From Pseudoalteromonas tunicata (GTDB lineage Bacteria; Pseudomonadota; Gammaproteobacteria; Enterobacterales; Alteromonadaceae), in the NCBI RefSeq assembly GCF_002310815.1, contig NZ_CP011033.1, positions 744,001-808,000 of the forward strand: a stretch of 64,000 nt of DNA, given 5' to 3'. Shown piece by piece: positions 53,616 to 64,000 of this stretch (its first letter is position 1; each line of letters opens with the position of its first letter). The notes under the pieces are model-generated. The model did not search any database. It was not told where the DNA came from and saw only the letters and a list, made by a program, of their open reading frames with translations. The position numbers and the translations under genes are program-made.

Positions 53616-53632
53616 AATAGTGACTCACTTAC

Positions 53633-53660
53633 AAATGGGTGGCACTAAGCCACCCATTTT
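53633..53660 (-). repeat. Intercistronic hairpin between transaminase gene and astA
   Basis: AAATGGGTGGC and GCCACCCATTT around a five-base loop make a perfect 11-bp stem directly after the transaminase stop. It has a short T-run on the minus strand at best, so it may be a partial terminator lowering the downstream genes relative to the transaminase. Confidence 0.6.
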
Positions 53661-53662
53661 AT

Positions 53663-54913
<1,251 letters not shown>

Positions 54914-55113
54914 CTAGGTAAAAAAATAGACAGGGCTAAAGATTTAACTGATAAAAGAGGGCACAAAGACAGATGATTTGTTACCAAAAGAATGCCTCTC
55001 TTGACTATATTATTGTTATTTATTCATTATCATCACTATTACTGTAAAAGTGCAGTGCCAATTTAAACTAATTGATAGTAATATTTATCAAAATAACCAA
55101 ATTGATTGCCAAT

Positions 55114-55542
55114 ATGATAACTGAACAAGATCAAAAGTTACTGAGTTTGCTAAGAACAAATGCCCGAGCAAGTATTTCTGATTTAGCCCGCGCACTGAAT
55201 TTATCGCGCTCAACGGTGCAAAATCGTATATCCCGTTTAGAACAAACTGGGGTGATTAAAGGCTATGTCCTGCAATATGGAAATGAGTTTTTAAATGAGC
55301 AAGTCTCAGCGCATGTTTCGATTAAAGTGAAACAAAAATTAACCACGAAAACCAATGTTGAGCTAAAACAAATGAGTCAAATTAGTGCGTTATATGCTAT
55401 CAGTGGTGAGCATGATTTAATTGCTGTGGTGCAAGCTCAATCGCTCGAACAGTTGAGTAAAATACTCGATGACATTGGTAATTTAGATGGTGTTGAACGA
55501 ACTAACTCTTCGGTGATTTTAGAAACCAAGTTTAACCGTTGA
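55114..55542 (+). CDS. Lrp/AsnC-family transcriptional regulator
   Basis: A 142-residue regulator: ITEQDQKLLSLLRTNARASISDLARALNLSRSTVQNRISRLEQTGVIKGY is the AsnC-type helix-turn-helix, and the C-terminal RAM-type ligand-binding domain has LYAISGEHDLIAVVQAQSLEQLSKILDDIGNLDGVERTNSSVIL. The ATG at 55114 is preferred because it starts the family domain; a longer frame from 55072 adds 14 residues. The divergent position relative to the transaminase gene suggests that it controls the ast operon in response to an amino acid. The ligand is inferred, not shown. Confidence 0.85.
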   Translation: MITEQDQKLLSLLRTNARASISDLARALNLSRSTVQNRISRLEQTGVIKGYVLQYGNEFLNEQVSAHVSIKVKQKLTTKTNVELKQMSQISALYAISGEHDLIAVVQAQSLEQLSKILDDIGNLDGVERTNSSVILETKFNR

Positions 55543-55944
55543 TGGGCTTGGAGAATTGAAAAAGTCATTTTTAAGCCATTACAGTAGTAGAGTAATTGCT
55601 CAGGCTCTAATACTGTAAGGTATTAATTTTGTTAATTTATTCGGTTTGCAAAGAGCAATAATGCTATTTATACATTAATATTTTTTATCTAAATTACATT
55701 CTTGGTGCAAAAATTGCTCAATAGCCAATTAGGTATTGATTTTTAGCCCTTTTAACCGTGTGTTGCATTATGTTGGTGCAATTGTAAAAAAAATGCACTG
55801 TCATGATCCGTAAATATAACTATGGTTAGATATCAGACAATTATGAAGAGTGGGTTTTCTGATCTCTCCCAGCAGTAATACGGTCTAAAAAAAGGGTTAT
55901 GAAGCAAGGAAACCAGCTGAACTAGTTTAATGAGGAGCTCAACA
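55543..55944. other. 402-base stretch upstream of the glycogen operon
   Basis: It starts with a hairpin at 55579-55618: TTACAGTAGTAGAG pairs with CTCTAATACTGTAA (13 of 14 positions), probably the terminator of the Lrp gene though the T-run is weak. The rest is AT-rich, with no convincing promoter or operator match that I can defend, although the promoter for the operon must lie here. A minus-strand frame across this region is a shadow. Confidence 0.45.
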
Positions 55945-56244
55945 ATGTTAACAAAACGTTTTTTTAAAACTAAAGCTGAGGCTGAAGTGACATTTGAGAT
56001 CAGTGTCAGCGAAGCGGATAACGTCGCACTCGTTGCAGAATTTACTGATTGGCAACCTATGCCGATGAAATATGTAAAAAAAGACAATGTTTACCGCACT
56101 AAAGTACGCTTACCCATTGAACAGCAATTCCATTTTCGTTATTTAATCGACGATTCTAAATGGGAAAATGATCACCAAGCTGATGCCTATATTTGTAATT
56201 CATTTGGTACAGATAATAGCGTTGTCTCGACCATGCAATGTTAA
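55945..56244 (+). CDS. Stand-alone CBM48/isoamylase-N-type glycogen-binding domain protein
   Basis: A 99-residue protein that is only an early-set domain: VTFEISVSEADNVALVAEFTDWQPMPMKYVKKDNVYRTKVRLP, then QQFHFRYLIDDSKWENDHQADAY. The DW and KW-type aromatic positions resemble the carbohydrate-binding face of isoamylase N-terminal/CBM48 domains. No catalytic part follows. The start is the ATG at 55945 with GAGGAG upstream. It heads the glycogen operon, 20 bases before malQ. A role in binding glycogen or in recruiting the enzymes to it is inferred. Confidence 0.75.
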   Translation: MLTKRFFKTKAEAEVTFEISVSEADNVALVAEFTDWQPMPMKYVKKDNVYRTKVRLPIEQQFHFRYLIDDSKWENDHQADAYICNSFGTDNSVVSTMQC

Positions 56245-56263
56245 TTGCGAGTCGAGATAACCT

Positions 56264-58321
56264 ATGACAGAGCTTGAACAAGCATTTTATTTACATGGGA
56301 TTGGCCTAGAATACACCGGATATACCGGCGAAAAAGTTGTTTTTTCTGAGTCAATCAGAGCCGCAATTTTAAGTACAATGACTGAGCTTAATCCTGCTCA
56401 TATTTTAGAACAAAACTATCAGTTAGATGTTGCACCTTGGTTTAATTTATTACCCGAGACGGTATTTAGTGCCAGCTGGTTGCAGTCGTTTGAGGTAAAA
56501 CTGAGCGCAGCATACTGGCAGCATACGTTAGAGTGGGCTGTTTATGACCTTGCAGGGCAAACCCTGATTGCACAAGGGCAATGTCGTATGGATGAAAGTA
56601 ATCTTGTTGGTGATTATTTTTATCAAGGTGAGCGTTTAACTGAGCATACTATTCCAACGTCTGTTTTGGCGCTTGGATACTATTGCTTAAGTATTAAAGT
56701 CGCAGATCAGCAGGTTACACGACCATTAGTTGTTTACCCAAAAACTGGTTATCATCAAGCAGATCAAAAATATTGGGGCTTATCGCTACAGCTCTACAGT
56801 GTCCGCAGTCAAACTAATTTGGGAATTGGTGATTTTGCTGACTTGCAAATTCTAATTAAGGAGGCAGCGCTTCAAGGGGCAGATTATATTTTACTTAACC
56901 CTTTGCATGCCTTATTTGATAATGAGCCTGAACGCGCCAGTCCCTATAGCCCAAACGATCGTCTGTGTTTAAATCCTTTGTACATCGATGTACTTGGTTG
57001 TGATGATTTTAAATACAGTACCGAAGCCCAATCTTTATTTAACAGTGACGAATTTCAAACAAAACTTGGCACAGAAAAATCGCAAACTTATATTGATTAT
57101 AAAGTTATTTTTTCACTGAAATTGACGCTATTTAAGCTTATGTATCGCCAGTTTTATCAGCAGCATCTACAAGCCAAAACATCAGATAGAGCGAAACAAT
57201 TTTTAACCTATTGTACAACGTCACCTCGTGTGACTGACTTTGTTAATTGGCAGCAGATGCACGTTACTTGTGATCCAATCTATCAAGACAATCACTTTTC
57301 ATATTACCTGCAGTGGCTGGCTACACTTCAGTTTGAGCAGTGCCAGCAATTGGCTAAGCACAGTGGTATGAAAATTGGCTTAGTGTGCGATCTTGCCGTC
57401 GGCTGCGCTGGAGATGGCAATGAGTTTGAGGCTAATGAAGCTATTTTTATTACCAAAGCTAGCATTGGCGCGCCGCCAGATCCTTGGGCATCTCATGGCC
57501 AAAACTGGGGTTTACCACCACTCAATCCGCATGCATTAAAAGCATCCGGTTATGCGCACTTTATCGATTTAATTCGTTTTAATATGAAACATTGCGGTGC
57601 GTTACGTATTGATCATGTTATGAGCTTATTACGTTTATGGTGGTGCTTATTAGAAGGACCTTTGAAGCAGCATGGTTGCTATGTTTACTATCCATTTAAA
57701 GAGTTATTAGCATTATTAAATCTTGAAAGTCAGCTTAATCAATGTGCAGTGATTGGTGAGGATTTAGGCATAGTACCACCTGAAATTTCGCTCTCGTTAC
57801 GTGATGCGCAAATTTATTCAAATATTTTGTTTTATTTTGAAAAAGATACTGCTGGGCAATTTAGAGCGCTTTCAGAGTTAAAACCACATGCACTATTAAT
57901 GGTCGCAAATCATGATGTTCCGACATTTAAGGCATGGTGGCATGGTTCCGACTTGTTGTTACGTAATCAACTTAATCTATTTGAGCAACCACATATTTTA
58001 GAGCAAGCCCAAATCGAACGTCACCATGATAAGCACAAAATGCTCAGTTGGTTACAGCAGCACAGTGAGTGTGGTCATTTAAGTATTGAAAGCGATTTTA
58101 TGATTGTCTATCAACAGTTACTTTTAACGCTAGCCGGCTCACACGTGGCTATGATAACGATTCAACTTGACGATTTAGATGATAACGAGATACCAGTGAA
58201 TATACCTGGTACAGATAAAGAATACCCCAATTGGTGTCGGCGTTTGAACCATGATGTCTTTGAATTACTCAGGCGACATCCTTTTTTAGCCACGTTGCGT
58301 TTAGTTCGGGAAAAAGCATAA
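56264..58321 (+). CDS. malQ: 4-alpha-glucanotransferase MalQ
   Basis: A 685-residue family GH77 disproportionating enzyme that transfers maltodextrin segments. The size and N-terminal extension of about 160 residues fit the enterobacterial type. The catalytic parts are visible: SLQLYSVRSQTNLGIGDFADL (family start of the barrel), NPLHALFDNEPERASPYSP, RIDHVMSLLRLWW with the nucleophile Asp 450, GEDLGIVPPEI with the acid/base Glu 499, and VANHDVPTFKAWW with Asp 551. It acts on the products of glycogen debranching and phosphorolysis encoded in the same operon. It ends directly before glgB. Confidence 0.93.
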   Translation: MTELEQAFYLHGIGLEYTGYTGEKVVFSESIRAAILSTMTELNPAHILEQNYQLDVAPWFNLLPETVFSASWLQSFEVKLSAAYWQHTLEWAVYDLAGQTLIAQGQCRMDESNLVGDYFYQGERLTEHTIPTSVLALGYYCLSIKVADQQVTRPLVVYPKTGYHQADQKYWGLSLQLYSVRSQTNLGIGDFADLQILIKEAALQGADYILLNPLHALFDNEPERASPYSPNDRLCLNPLYIDVLGCDDFKYSTEAQSLFNSDEFQTKLGTEKSQTYIDYKVIFSLKLTLFKLMYRQFYQQHLQAKTSDRAKQFLTYCTTSPRVTDFVNWQQMHVTCDPIYQDNHFSYYLQWLATLQFEQCQQLAKHSGMKIGLVCDLAVGCAGDGNEFEANEAIFITKASIGAPPDPWASHGQNWGLPPLNPHALKASGYAHFIDLIRFNMKHCGALRIDHVMSLLRLWWCLLEGPLKQHGCYVYYPFKELLALLNLESQLNQCAVIGEDLGIVPPEISLSLRDAQIYSNILFYFEKDTAGQFRALSELKPHALLMVANHDVPTFKAWWHGSDLLLRNQLNLFEQPHILEQAQIERHHDKHKMLSWLQQHSECGHLSIESDFMIVYQQLLLTLAGSHVAMITIQLDDLDDNEIPVNIPGTDKEYPNWCRRLNHDVFELLRRHPFLATLRLVREKA

Positions 58322-58336
58322 GTGAGGAACAAATTA

Positions 58337-60553
58337 ATGGATCAAGTTGTTGAAAAATTAAAATATACACAAGAAATAAATGCGTTAGAGCAGGGTATAT
58401 TTCAAGATCCCTTTGCATTTTTAGGCCCACATCAAGTAACTAAAAACACCTACCAATTAAAAGTATTTTTACCCGGTGCTACCGCAGTTTCTTATGTGGG
58501 TAAACAGAGTATTTTGTTTGAGCAAGTTGAAAAAAGTGCTTTGTTTATTTTAACCCTTTCGGCTAAACAGTTTCAAACTGACTACAAACTGCATATCGAT
58601 TATCCTTTACAAAGTGTGATTGAAGAAGACGTATATCGTTTTGGTTCTACCATAGACGAACAAGCGATGTATTTATTTAATGAAGGGTCGCTTGAGCAAG
58701 CATATCGACATTTAGGTGCTCATTGGCGCTCAGTTGAGGGCATCGATGGCGTACGTTTTACAGTGTGGGCGCCTAACGCTCAAAGTGTTAGCGTAATTGG
58801 CGATTTTAATCATTGGCAAAATAACCGCCATTTTATGCGCAAACATCCAGCCTCAGGGGTGTGGGAGATTTTTATTCCTCACCTTACGGAAGGCACGCAT
58901 TACAAGTTTTCGTTATTAACAGCGCAAGGCGAGCGCCTTGAAAAGGCAGATCCGTTTGCATTTGCCATGCAACACCCACCTGCAACCGCATCGATTATTG
59001 CTGCAAAAAATATCTTTGATACCCAAAAAACTAACGAAGCATTGAAACGTGAAACGGCAAAAAAAATACAGCGTAATGCTATTGATGCGCCAATCAGTAT
59101 TTATGAAGTCCATGCTGGCTCGTGGAAACGTGTTCCCGATGAGCAAAACCGTTATTTAAGTTATCAAGAGTTGGCAGATCAACTTGTGCCTTATGTAAAA
59201 GGGCTGGGTTTTACTCATATTCAACTGATGCCGATCAGTGAATTTCCATTTGATGGCTCTTGGGGCTACCAACCTGTTGGCTTATTTGCACCAAGTAGCC
59301 GTTTTGGAACCCTCGCAGATTTTCAACATTTAGTCGATGCATGTCATGCGGCTAATATTGGTTTACTTATCGATTGGGTGCCGGGTCATTTTCCAAGTGA
59401 TGCGCATGGTCTTGCCAAATTTGATGGTAGCCACTTATTTGAACATGCGGATAAACGCCAAGGGTACCATCCAGATTGGCATACTCATATCTATAATTAT
59501 GACCGTGCTGAGGTGCAAACTTTTTTACTTGCCAACGCGATGTATTGGTTTGATCAATTTGCGATAGACGGATTAAGAGTCGATGCAGTTGCGTCAATGC
59601 TTTATCTCGATTATAGCCGCAAAGAAGGTGAATGGGTCGCTAATCAGCATGGTGGCCGCGAAAATTTAGGTGCCATTGAGCTTCTGCGTCAAGTTAATCA
59701 GCGTTGTTATCAACGTCATCCGGGGATCATGATGGTCGCGGAGGAATCAACCGCGTGGCCAGGTGTGACCCAATTTACCGAACATGGTGGCCTGGGTTTT
59801 GGTTATAAATGGAATATGGGATGGATGAATGATTCGCTGCATTATATGCAACGTGACCCTCTTTATCGTCAACATCATCACAATGAAATGACCTTTTCAT
59901 TAGTTTATGCCTTTAGCGAAAATTATATTTTACCCCTTAGCCATGATGAAGTAGTGCATGGTAAAGGCTCGTTAATTAATAAAATGCCCGGCGATGACTG
60001 GCAAAAATTTGCTAATTTACGTGCGTTTTTTGGTTTTATGTGGGCTCATCCGGGTAAAAAATTACTTTTTATGGGCGGCGAATTTGCCCAATATCGTGAG
60101 TGGGATCACAATCACTCTCTTGACTGGCATTTACTTGAGCATGCCCCACATCAAGGCATGCAAGCGCTGATTACAAAGCTTAATAATGTGTATTGTTCGA
60201 CACCTGCCTTGTACGAAAAAGACAATCATCCATCAGGTTTTACTTGGATTGATGGACACAATAGCGAACAAAGTATTTTTAGCTTTATGCGATTTGGCAA
60301 ATTAGCAACTGATGTAGTTTTAATTCTTAGCAATATGACACCAAATAGTTATCAAACATTTCGTGTGGGAGTGCCGCATCAAGGGCTTTATCGTGTAATA
60401 CTCGATACCGACGCCACCGAATTTGGTGGTTCAGGCTTTGCAAAAACGACGCGTTATAAAAGTGAGGATGAACCTTGGCAAGGGCAGGCGTTTAGCATTG
60501 AAATCGCGTTGCCTCCTTTGGCCAGTATCTATTTAGTTAAGGATGGCGCATGA
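58337..60553 (+). CDS. glgB: 1,4-alpha-glucan branching enzyme GlgB
   Basis: A 738-residue GH13 branching enzyme with a full two-part N-terminal region. DPFAFLGPHQV begins the first part, then WRSVEGIDGVRFTVWAPNAQSVSVIGDFNHW is the CBM48 domain, ISIYEVHAGSWKRVPDE starts the catalytic barrel, and active residues lie in GLRVDAVASMLYLDY (Asp 416), MVAEESTAWPGV (Glu 469) and LPLSHDEVVHGKGS (Asp 537). Of the possible starts, the ATG at 58337 is preferred because GAGGAA lies seven bases upstream; a GTG at 58322 overlaps that site. It overlaps glgX by four bases. Confidence 0.93.
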   Translation: MDQVVEKLKYTQEINALEQGIFQDPFAFLGPHQVTKNTYQLKVFLPGATAVSYVGKQSILFEQVEKSALFILTLSAKQFQTDYKLHIDYPLQSVIEEDVYRFGSTIDEQAMYLFNEGSLEQAYRHLGAHWRSVEGIDGVRFTVWAPNAQSVSVIGDFNHWQNNRHFMRKHPASGVWEIFIPHLTEGTHYKFSLLTAQGERLEKADPFAFAMQHPPATASIIAAKNIFDTQKTNEALKRETAKKIQRNAIDAPISIYEVHAGSWKRVPDEQNRYLSYQELADQLVPYVKGLGFTHIQLMPISEFPFDGSWGYQPVGLFAPSSRFGTLADFQHLVDACHAANIGLLIDWVPGHFPSDAHGLAKFDGSHLFEHADKRQGYHPDWHTHIYNYDRAEVQTFLLANAMYWFDQFAIDGLRVDAVASMLYLDYSRKEGEWVANQHGGRENLGAIELLRQVNQRCYQRHPGIMMVAEESTAWPGVTQFTEHGGLGFGYKWNMGWMNDSLHYMQRDPLYRQHHHNEMTFSLVYAFSENYILPLSHDEVVHGKGSLINKMPGDDWQKFANLRAFFGFMWAHPGKKLLFMGGEFAQYREWDHNHSLDWHLLEHAPHQGMQALITKLNNVYCSTPALYEKDNHPSGFTWIDGHNSEQSIFSFMRFGKLATDVVLILSNMTPNSYQTFRVGVPHQGLYRVILDTDATEFGGSGFAKTTRYKSEDEPWQGQAFSIEIALPPLASIYLVKDGA

Positions 60554-62649
60554 GTGTAACCTTAGAATTTTTAGCAGGGAAACCTTATCCACTTGGGGCG
60601 ACATTGCAAAATGAAGGGGTTAATTTCGCCGTTTTTTCAGCGCATGCTACAAAAATAGAATTATGTTTATTTGATGCCAGCGGCCACAGCGAGATTGCGC
60701 GTCTTGCAATGCTAAAAGGCGAAGAGCATGTGTGGCATGGTTTTATAAAAGGTGCCAAAGCGGGCATGCTTTATGGGTTTCGCGCCCATGGCCCGTATAT
60801 GCCAGAGCTTGGTCAGCGGTTTAATGCCAATAAGCTATTGATAGATCCCTATAGTAAAGCACTTCATGGTGAATTTCGTTGGTCAAATTTACACAGTGTT
60901 GAGCTCAGCGAACCGCTTCTTAATGCTAATTTTATTAATAATTCAGACAGCGCCAGTGATACGCCAAAATCTAAAGTTGTATCGCTTGCTAAATACACCG
61001 GACAAAAACCACACATTCCATGGTCAAAAACCGTTATTTATGAATGCCATGTTAAGGGAGCCACGGCGAGACATCCAGGCATTACACCGCAAAAACAAGG
61101 TACTTTTTTAGGTTTGTCAGAGCCTGCGTTTATTACACATTTAAAAAGCCTTGGCGTAACAACCATAGAATTACTGCCTTGCCATCATTTTATCAGTGAA
61201 CGTTTTTTAACAGATAAAGGGCTTAAAAATTATTGGGGATACAATACCTTATCATTTTTTGCACCTCATTCTGATTATTTGGTTAACGATAATATTGCTG
61301 AATTTCAAACCATGGTATCGCGTTTTCACCAAGCGGGCATTGAGGTGATTTTAGATGTGGTTTATAACCATACCGCGGAGGGAAATCATTTAGGCCCAAC
61401 GCTAAGTTGGCGTGGATTAGACAATTTAACCTACTATCGACTCGATACCGCCAATCCACGTCATTACATTAATGATACCGGTTGTGGAAATACCATAAAT
61501 ATTAATCACCCAAGGGTATTGCAACTCATACTCGATAGTTTGCGTTACTGGGTTGAAGTAATGGGTGTTGATGGTTTTAGGTTTGATTTGGCACCCATAT
61601 TAGGGCGTCAATATTCAGGCTTTAAATCTCGCCACGCATTTTTTCAGTCGATTAATCAAGATCCTATTTTAAGCCAAGTAAAATTAATTGCAGAGCCGTG
61701 GGACATAGGCCCAGGTGGTTATCAGTTAGGTGGTTTTCCAATTGCATGGCGAGAGTGGAACGATAAATATCGCGATACCATGCGCCGATTTTGGCGTGGT
61801 GATCTAGGATTATTACCTGAATTTGCTCAGCGTTTACATGGCTCAAATGATTTATTTGAGCATAACGGCCGTGGGCCGCTTGCCAGCATTAATTTTATTA
61901 CCGCACATGATGGTTTCACCCTTGCTGATTTAGTGATGTATCAAGATAAGCACAATTTACAAAATGGTGAAAATAATCAAGATGGTCACAGCGAAAACCT
62001 ATCGGCAAATTATGGTGTTGAGGGGCCAAGTGAAGATGTGCAAATTAATGCCTTACGATTACGCCAACAAAAAAACTTTTTATTAACGCTTATTCTCTCG
62101 CAGGGTGTGCCAATGTTTGCGGCAGGCAGTGAGCTTGGACACACGCAGCAAGGTAATAATAATGCTTACTGTCAAGACAACGAAATAAACTGGCTTAACT
62201 TTAAAGAGTCAACTGTTTGTAATGAGTTGTCACCATTTATTCGTAAGTTAATTGAGCTTAGAGATAGGTTTTTTGTTTATAAAAAACTGAACTATTTACA
62301 TCACAATGATGTTGATTTTCATTTAACTTGGCTCAGTACTAGCGGCATTGCAATGACCGCGGAAGATTGGACCAATCATCAAAACCAACAACTGGGTTAT
62401 TTTATTGAGCCGCGTGCCCATATTAAATCACAAGAAGTCTTGCTGGTTTTATTTAATGCCAGTGATAAAACACAGTTTTTTACCTTGCCTACTCGGCAAA
62501 ATATCAAGCAATGGCAGTTGTGTTTAACCACACTTGCCGTAAATGAAAGCCATACCCATTATTCATCATCAGATATCATCGCGGTTGCAGCTAAGAGCTG
62601 TTGGATTTTGTCTGCCGTTATACAGGAAACACCTCATGGCACACTCTAA
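60550..62649 (+). CDS. glgX: Glycogen debranching enzyme GlgX
   Basis: A 699-residue GH13 isoamylase-like debranching enzyme that cleaves alpha-1,6 branches from limit dextrins left by GlgP. It has a CBM48 N-terminal domain (GKPYPLGATLQNEGVNFAVFSAHATKIELCLFD), VIYECHVKGATARHPGI at the barrel start, LDVVYNHTAEGNHLGPT, GFRFDLAPILG with nucleophile Asp 346, IAEPWDIGPGGYQLG with Glu 382, and ITAHDGFTLADLV with Asp 454. The start overlaps glgB by four bases and the end overlaps glgP by 14, showing tight coupling. Confidence 0.93.
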   Translation: MSVTLEFLAGKPYPLGATLQNEGVNFAVFSAHATKIELCLFDASGHSEIARLAMLKGEEHVWHGFIKGAKAGMLYGFRAHGPYMPELGQRFNANKLLIDPYSKALHGEFRWSNLHSVELSEPLLNANFINNSDSASDTPKSKVVSLAKYTGQKPHIPWSKTVIYECHVKGATARHPGITPQKQGTFLGLSEPAFITHLKSLGVTTIELLPCHHFISERFLTDKGLKNYWGYNTLSFFAPHSDYLVNDNIAEFQTMVSRFHQAGIEVILDVVYNHTAEGNHLGPTLSWRGLDNLTYYRLDTANPRHYINDTGCGNTININHPRVLQLILDSLRYWVEVMGVDGFRFDLAPILGRQYSGFKSRHAFFQSINQDPILSQVKLIAEPWDIGPGGYQLGGFPIAWREWNDKYRDTMRRFWRGDLGLLPEFAQRLHGSNDLFEHNGRGPLASINFITAHDGFTLADLVMYQDKHNLQNGENNQDGHSENLSANYGVEGPSEDVQINALRLRQQKNFLLTLILSQGVPMFAAGSELGHTQQGNNNAYCQDNEINWLNFKESTVCNELSPFIRKLIELRDRFFVYKKLNYLHHNDVDFHLTWLSTSGIAMTAEDWTNHQNQQLGYFIEPRAHIKSQEVLLVLFNASDKTQFFTLPTRQNIKQWQLCLTTLAVNESHTHYSSSDIIAVAAKSCWILSAVIQETPHGTL

Positions 62650-64000
62650 GAATGACGTTTGTAAATTGAAAACAGCGCATGATGCGCCGCTTATTGATGA
62701 AATAAGTCTGCAAGAAGATTTAGATAGACACTTTTACTACACCTTAGGCCGCGACGTCGTTGGTGAATCGCGCTTATATCTTTACCATGCTTTAGCATTA
62801 ACCATACGCGATAGACTGGTTGCTCTTTGTCGTTCGACGCGACAAATGCAAAAAGCAAATCCAACCCGACAAGTCGCTTATTTATCGCTTGAGTTTTTAA
62901 TGGGACGAGCACTTGGCAATGCGGTGCTTAATCTTGATCTTGAAGATAATGTACGAAAAGCATTAGCTGATTATTGTTCTACATTTGAAAGTGTTGCCGA
63001 AGCTGAGCACGATGCTGGCCTTGGAAACGGTGGTCTTGGCCGACTTGCAGCTTGTTTTTTAGATAGCTGTGCCACGTTAGGCTTACCGGTAACTGGCTAT
63101 GGTATTCGTTATGAATATGGCATGTTTAATCAATCAATAGAGCAAGGTAATCAGGTTGAACACCCAGATAATTGGCTACGTGAAGGCCATCCTTGGGAAA
63201 TCACAGCACCGGATCATAGCCGCCGGGTTAAATTTTTTGGTCATGTTGAGATTTATCAAGATAAACAAGGCCGTAAGCATCATCAATGGGTGGGTACACA
63301 AGATGTTTTGGCGGTTGCATATGATGTGCCCGTGCCGGGCTATCGTAACGATGTAGTTAATACCCTCAGGTTATGGAAATCTGAAGCGACAGATGAATTT
63401 AATTTATCAGAATTTAATGCGGGCAGTTATACCGAAGCTGTGGCGCGTAAAAATTTAGCTGAACAAATCACCATGGTGCTTTATCCAAATGATTCGAGTG
63501 AAAATGGTAAAGAGTTACGCTTAAGGCAGCAGTACTTTTTATCATCAGCTAGTTTACAAGATATTTTGGCAAGCTGGGTGAGTCGTTATGATAAAGACTT
63601 CACTAATTTTGCAAAATTTAATGTTTTTCAACTCAATGATACTCATCCTAGTATTGCTGTGGCTGAGCTGATGCGCTTATTAATTGATGATTATGATTTA
63701 GAGTGGGATAGCGCATGGGCCATTACCACCTCAACCATGGCGTATACCAATCACACTTTATTACCTGAAGCACTCGAAAAATGGTCAGTGACCTTGTTTG
63801 CGCGCTTATTACCACGTTTACTTGAAATAATTTATGAGATTAATGCGCGTTTCTTAATGGAGGTGGCCTGTCGTTGGCCAGGCGATACCGACAAACAATG
63901 TGCAATGTCATTAATTGAAGAGGGCAGTCATCCTCAAATTCGTATGGCGTATTTAGCCATAGTAGGCAGCTTTTCGGTTAATGGGGTTGCAGCGCTTCAT
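62636..64000 (+). CDS. glgP: Glycogen/maltodextrin phosphorylase GlgP (3' end cut by window)
   Basis: A frame open to the window end, with 455 residues of a family usually near 820. It contains LQEDLDRHFYYTLGRD, RQVAYLSLEFLMGRALGNAVLNLD, AEHDAGLGNGGLGRLAACFLDSCATLGLPVTGYGIRYEYGMFNQ, and DNWLREGHPWEI, all in the GT35 N-terminal half. FQLNDTHPSIAVAELMRLLID follows. The PLP-binding Lys is beyond the window. The reaction is phosphorolysis of alpha-1,4-glucans to glucose-1-phosphate. The ATG at 62636 lies inside the end of glgX. The enzyme works with GlgX and MalQ in the same operon. The symbol malP is possible, but linkage to glgB and glgX favours glgP. Confidence 0.9.
   Translation, partial: MAHSKNDVCKLKTAHDAPLIDEISLQEDLDRHFYYTLGRDVVGESRLYLYHALALTIRDRLVALCRSTRQMQKANPTRQVAYLSLEFLMGRALGNAVLNLDLEDNVRKALADYCSTFESVAEAEHDAGLGNGGLGRLAACFLDSCATLGLPVTGYGIRYEYGMFNQSIEQGNQVEHPDNWLREGHPWEITAPDHSRRVKFFGHVEIYQDKQGRKHHQWVGTQDVLAVAYDVPVPGYRNDVVNTLRLWKSEATDEFNLSEFNAGSYTEAVARKNLAEQITMVLYPNDSSENGKELRLRQQYFLSSASLQDILASWVSRYDKDFTNFAKFNVFQLNDTHPSIAVAELMRLLIDDYDLEWDSAWAITTSTMAYTNHTLLPEALEKWSVTLFARLLPRLLEIIYEINARFLMEVACRWPGDTDKQCAMSLIEEGSHPQIRMAYLAIVGSFSVNGVAALH

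Noticed and set aside
55833..56087. Open frame of 84 codons on the minus strand near the glycogen operon
   Set aside because: It runs opposite to the CBM48 gene, has no ribosome-binding site and no recognisable features; it is a shadow.

Overview
The window looks like chromosome from a marine gammaproteobacterium of the Alteromonadales, most likely Pseudoalteromonas or a close relative. The grounds are the AT-rich composition, the low-GC codon use, the marine-type gene content (CBM9/DUF5916 outer-membrane protein, AbgT transporter, TonB receptor with phosphatases, ast operon led by an argD/astC-type transaminase, glycogen operon) and the short intergenic hairpins. No rRNA or tRNA gene was seen, so the genus is an inference from gene content only.

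Layout. 1-5.9 kb: the end of an unknown gene, a DUF6058-like gene, dapA, an RhlE-type RNA helicase and a CBM9-like/DUF5916 outer-membrane protein. 5.9-10.1 kb (minus strand): an amino-acid decarboxylase and MFS transporter operon, then an AbgT-family transporter. 10.2-36.6 kb: a self-contained type VI secretion (T6SS) island. 36.6-39.5 kb: a gene-poor, scarred stretch with an outer-membrane barrel, a truncated secreted protein and a small lipoprotein. 39.5-44.7 kb: housekeeping genes (chemoreceptor, FAD oxidoreductase, ferredoxin, rRNA/tRNA methyltransferase). 44.8-49.5 kb: a TonB receptor and two phosphatase genes behind a Pho-box-like site; the second phosphatase gene carries a one-base frameshift. 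50.2-55.5 kb: an arginine/ornithine succinyltransferase-type operon with a divergent Lrp-family regulator and a terminal DUF1338 gene. 55.9-64 kb: a glycogen/maltodextrin operon (CBM48-only protein, malQ, glgB, glgX, glgP), cut by the window end.

The T6SS island is the main point of interest. In order it encodes a LuxR-type regulator with a defective receiver and a Cache sensor with no output domain (both minus strand), then TssB, TssC, Hcp, TssJ, TssK, TssL, TssM, a protein in which a TssB-like and a TssC-like sheath subunit are fused, a second Hcp-like protein, TssE, TssF, TssG, a 1009-residue VgrG, a DUF2169-pentapeptide protein, a second pentapeptide protein, DUF3540, a DUF4150 PAAR-like protein, a Cache-HAMP-SpoIIE-type phosphatase with substituted metal ligands, and a STAS-like protein. 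Both edges of the island are inside the window. It contains no ClpV/TssH, no TssA and no recognisable toxin or immunity gene, and TssM lacks a Walker A motif. The picture is of a contractile machine with two sheath/tube sets, an unusual tip made of VgrG, DUF3540, a PAAR-like protein and pentapeptide proteins, and a partner-switch-like control module at its end.

Function calls come from motif and family recognition by eye. No database search was run.
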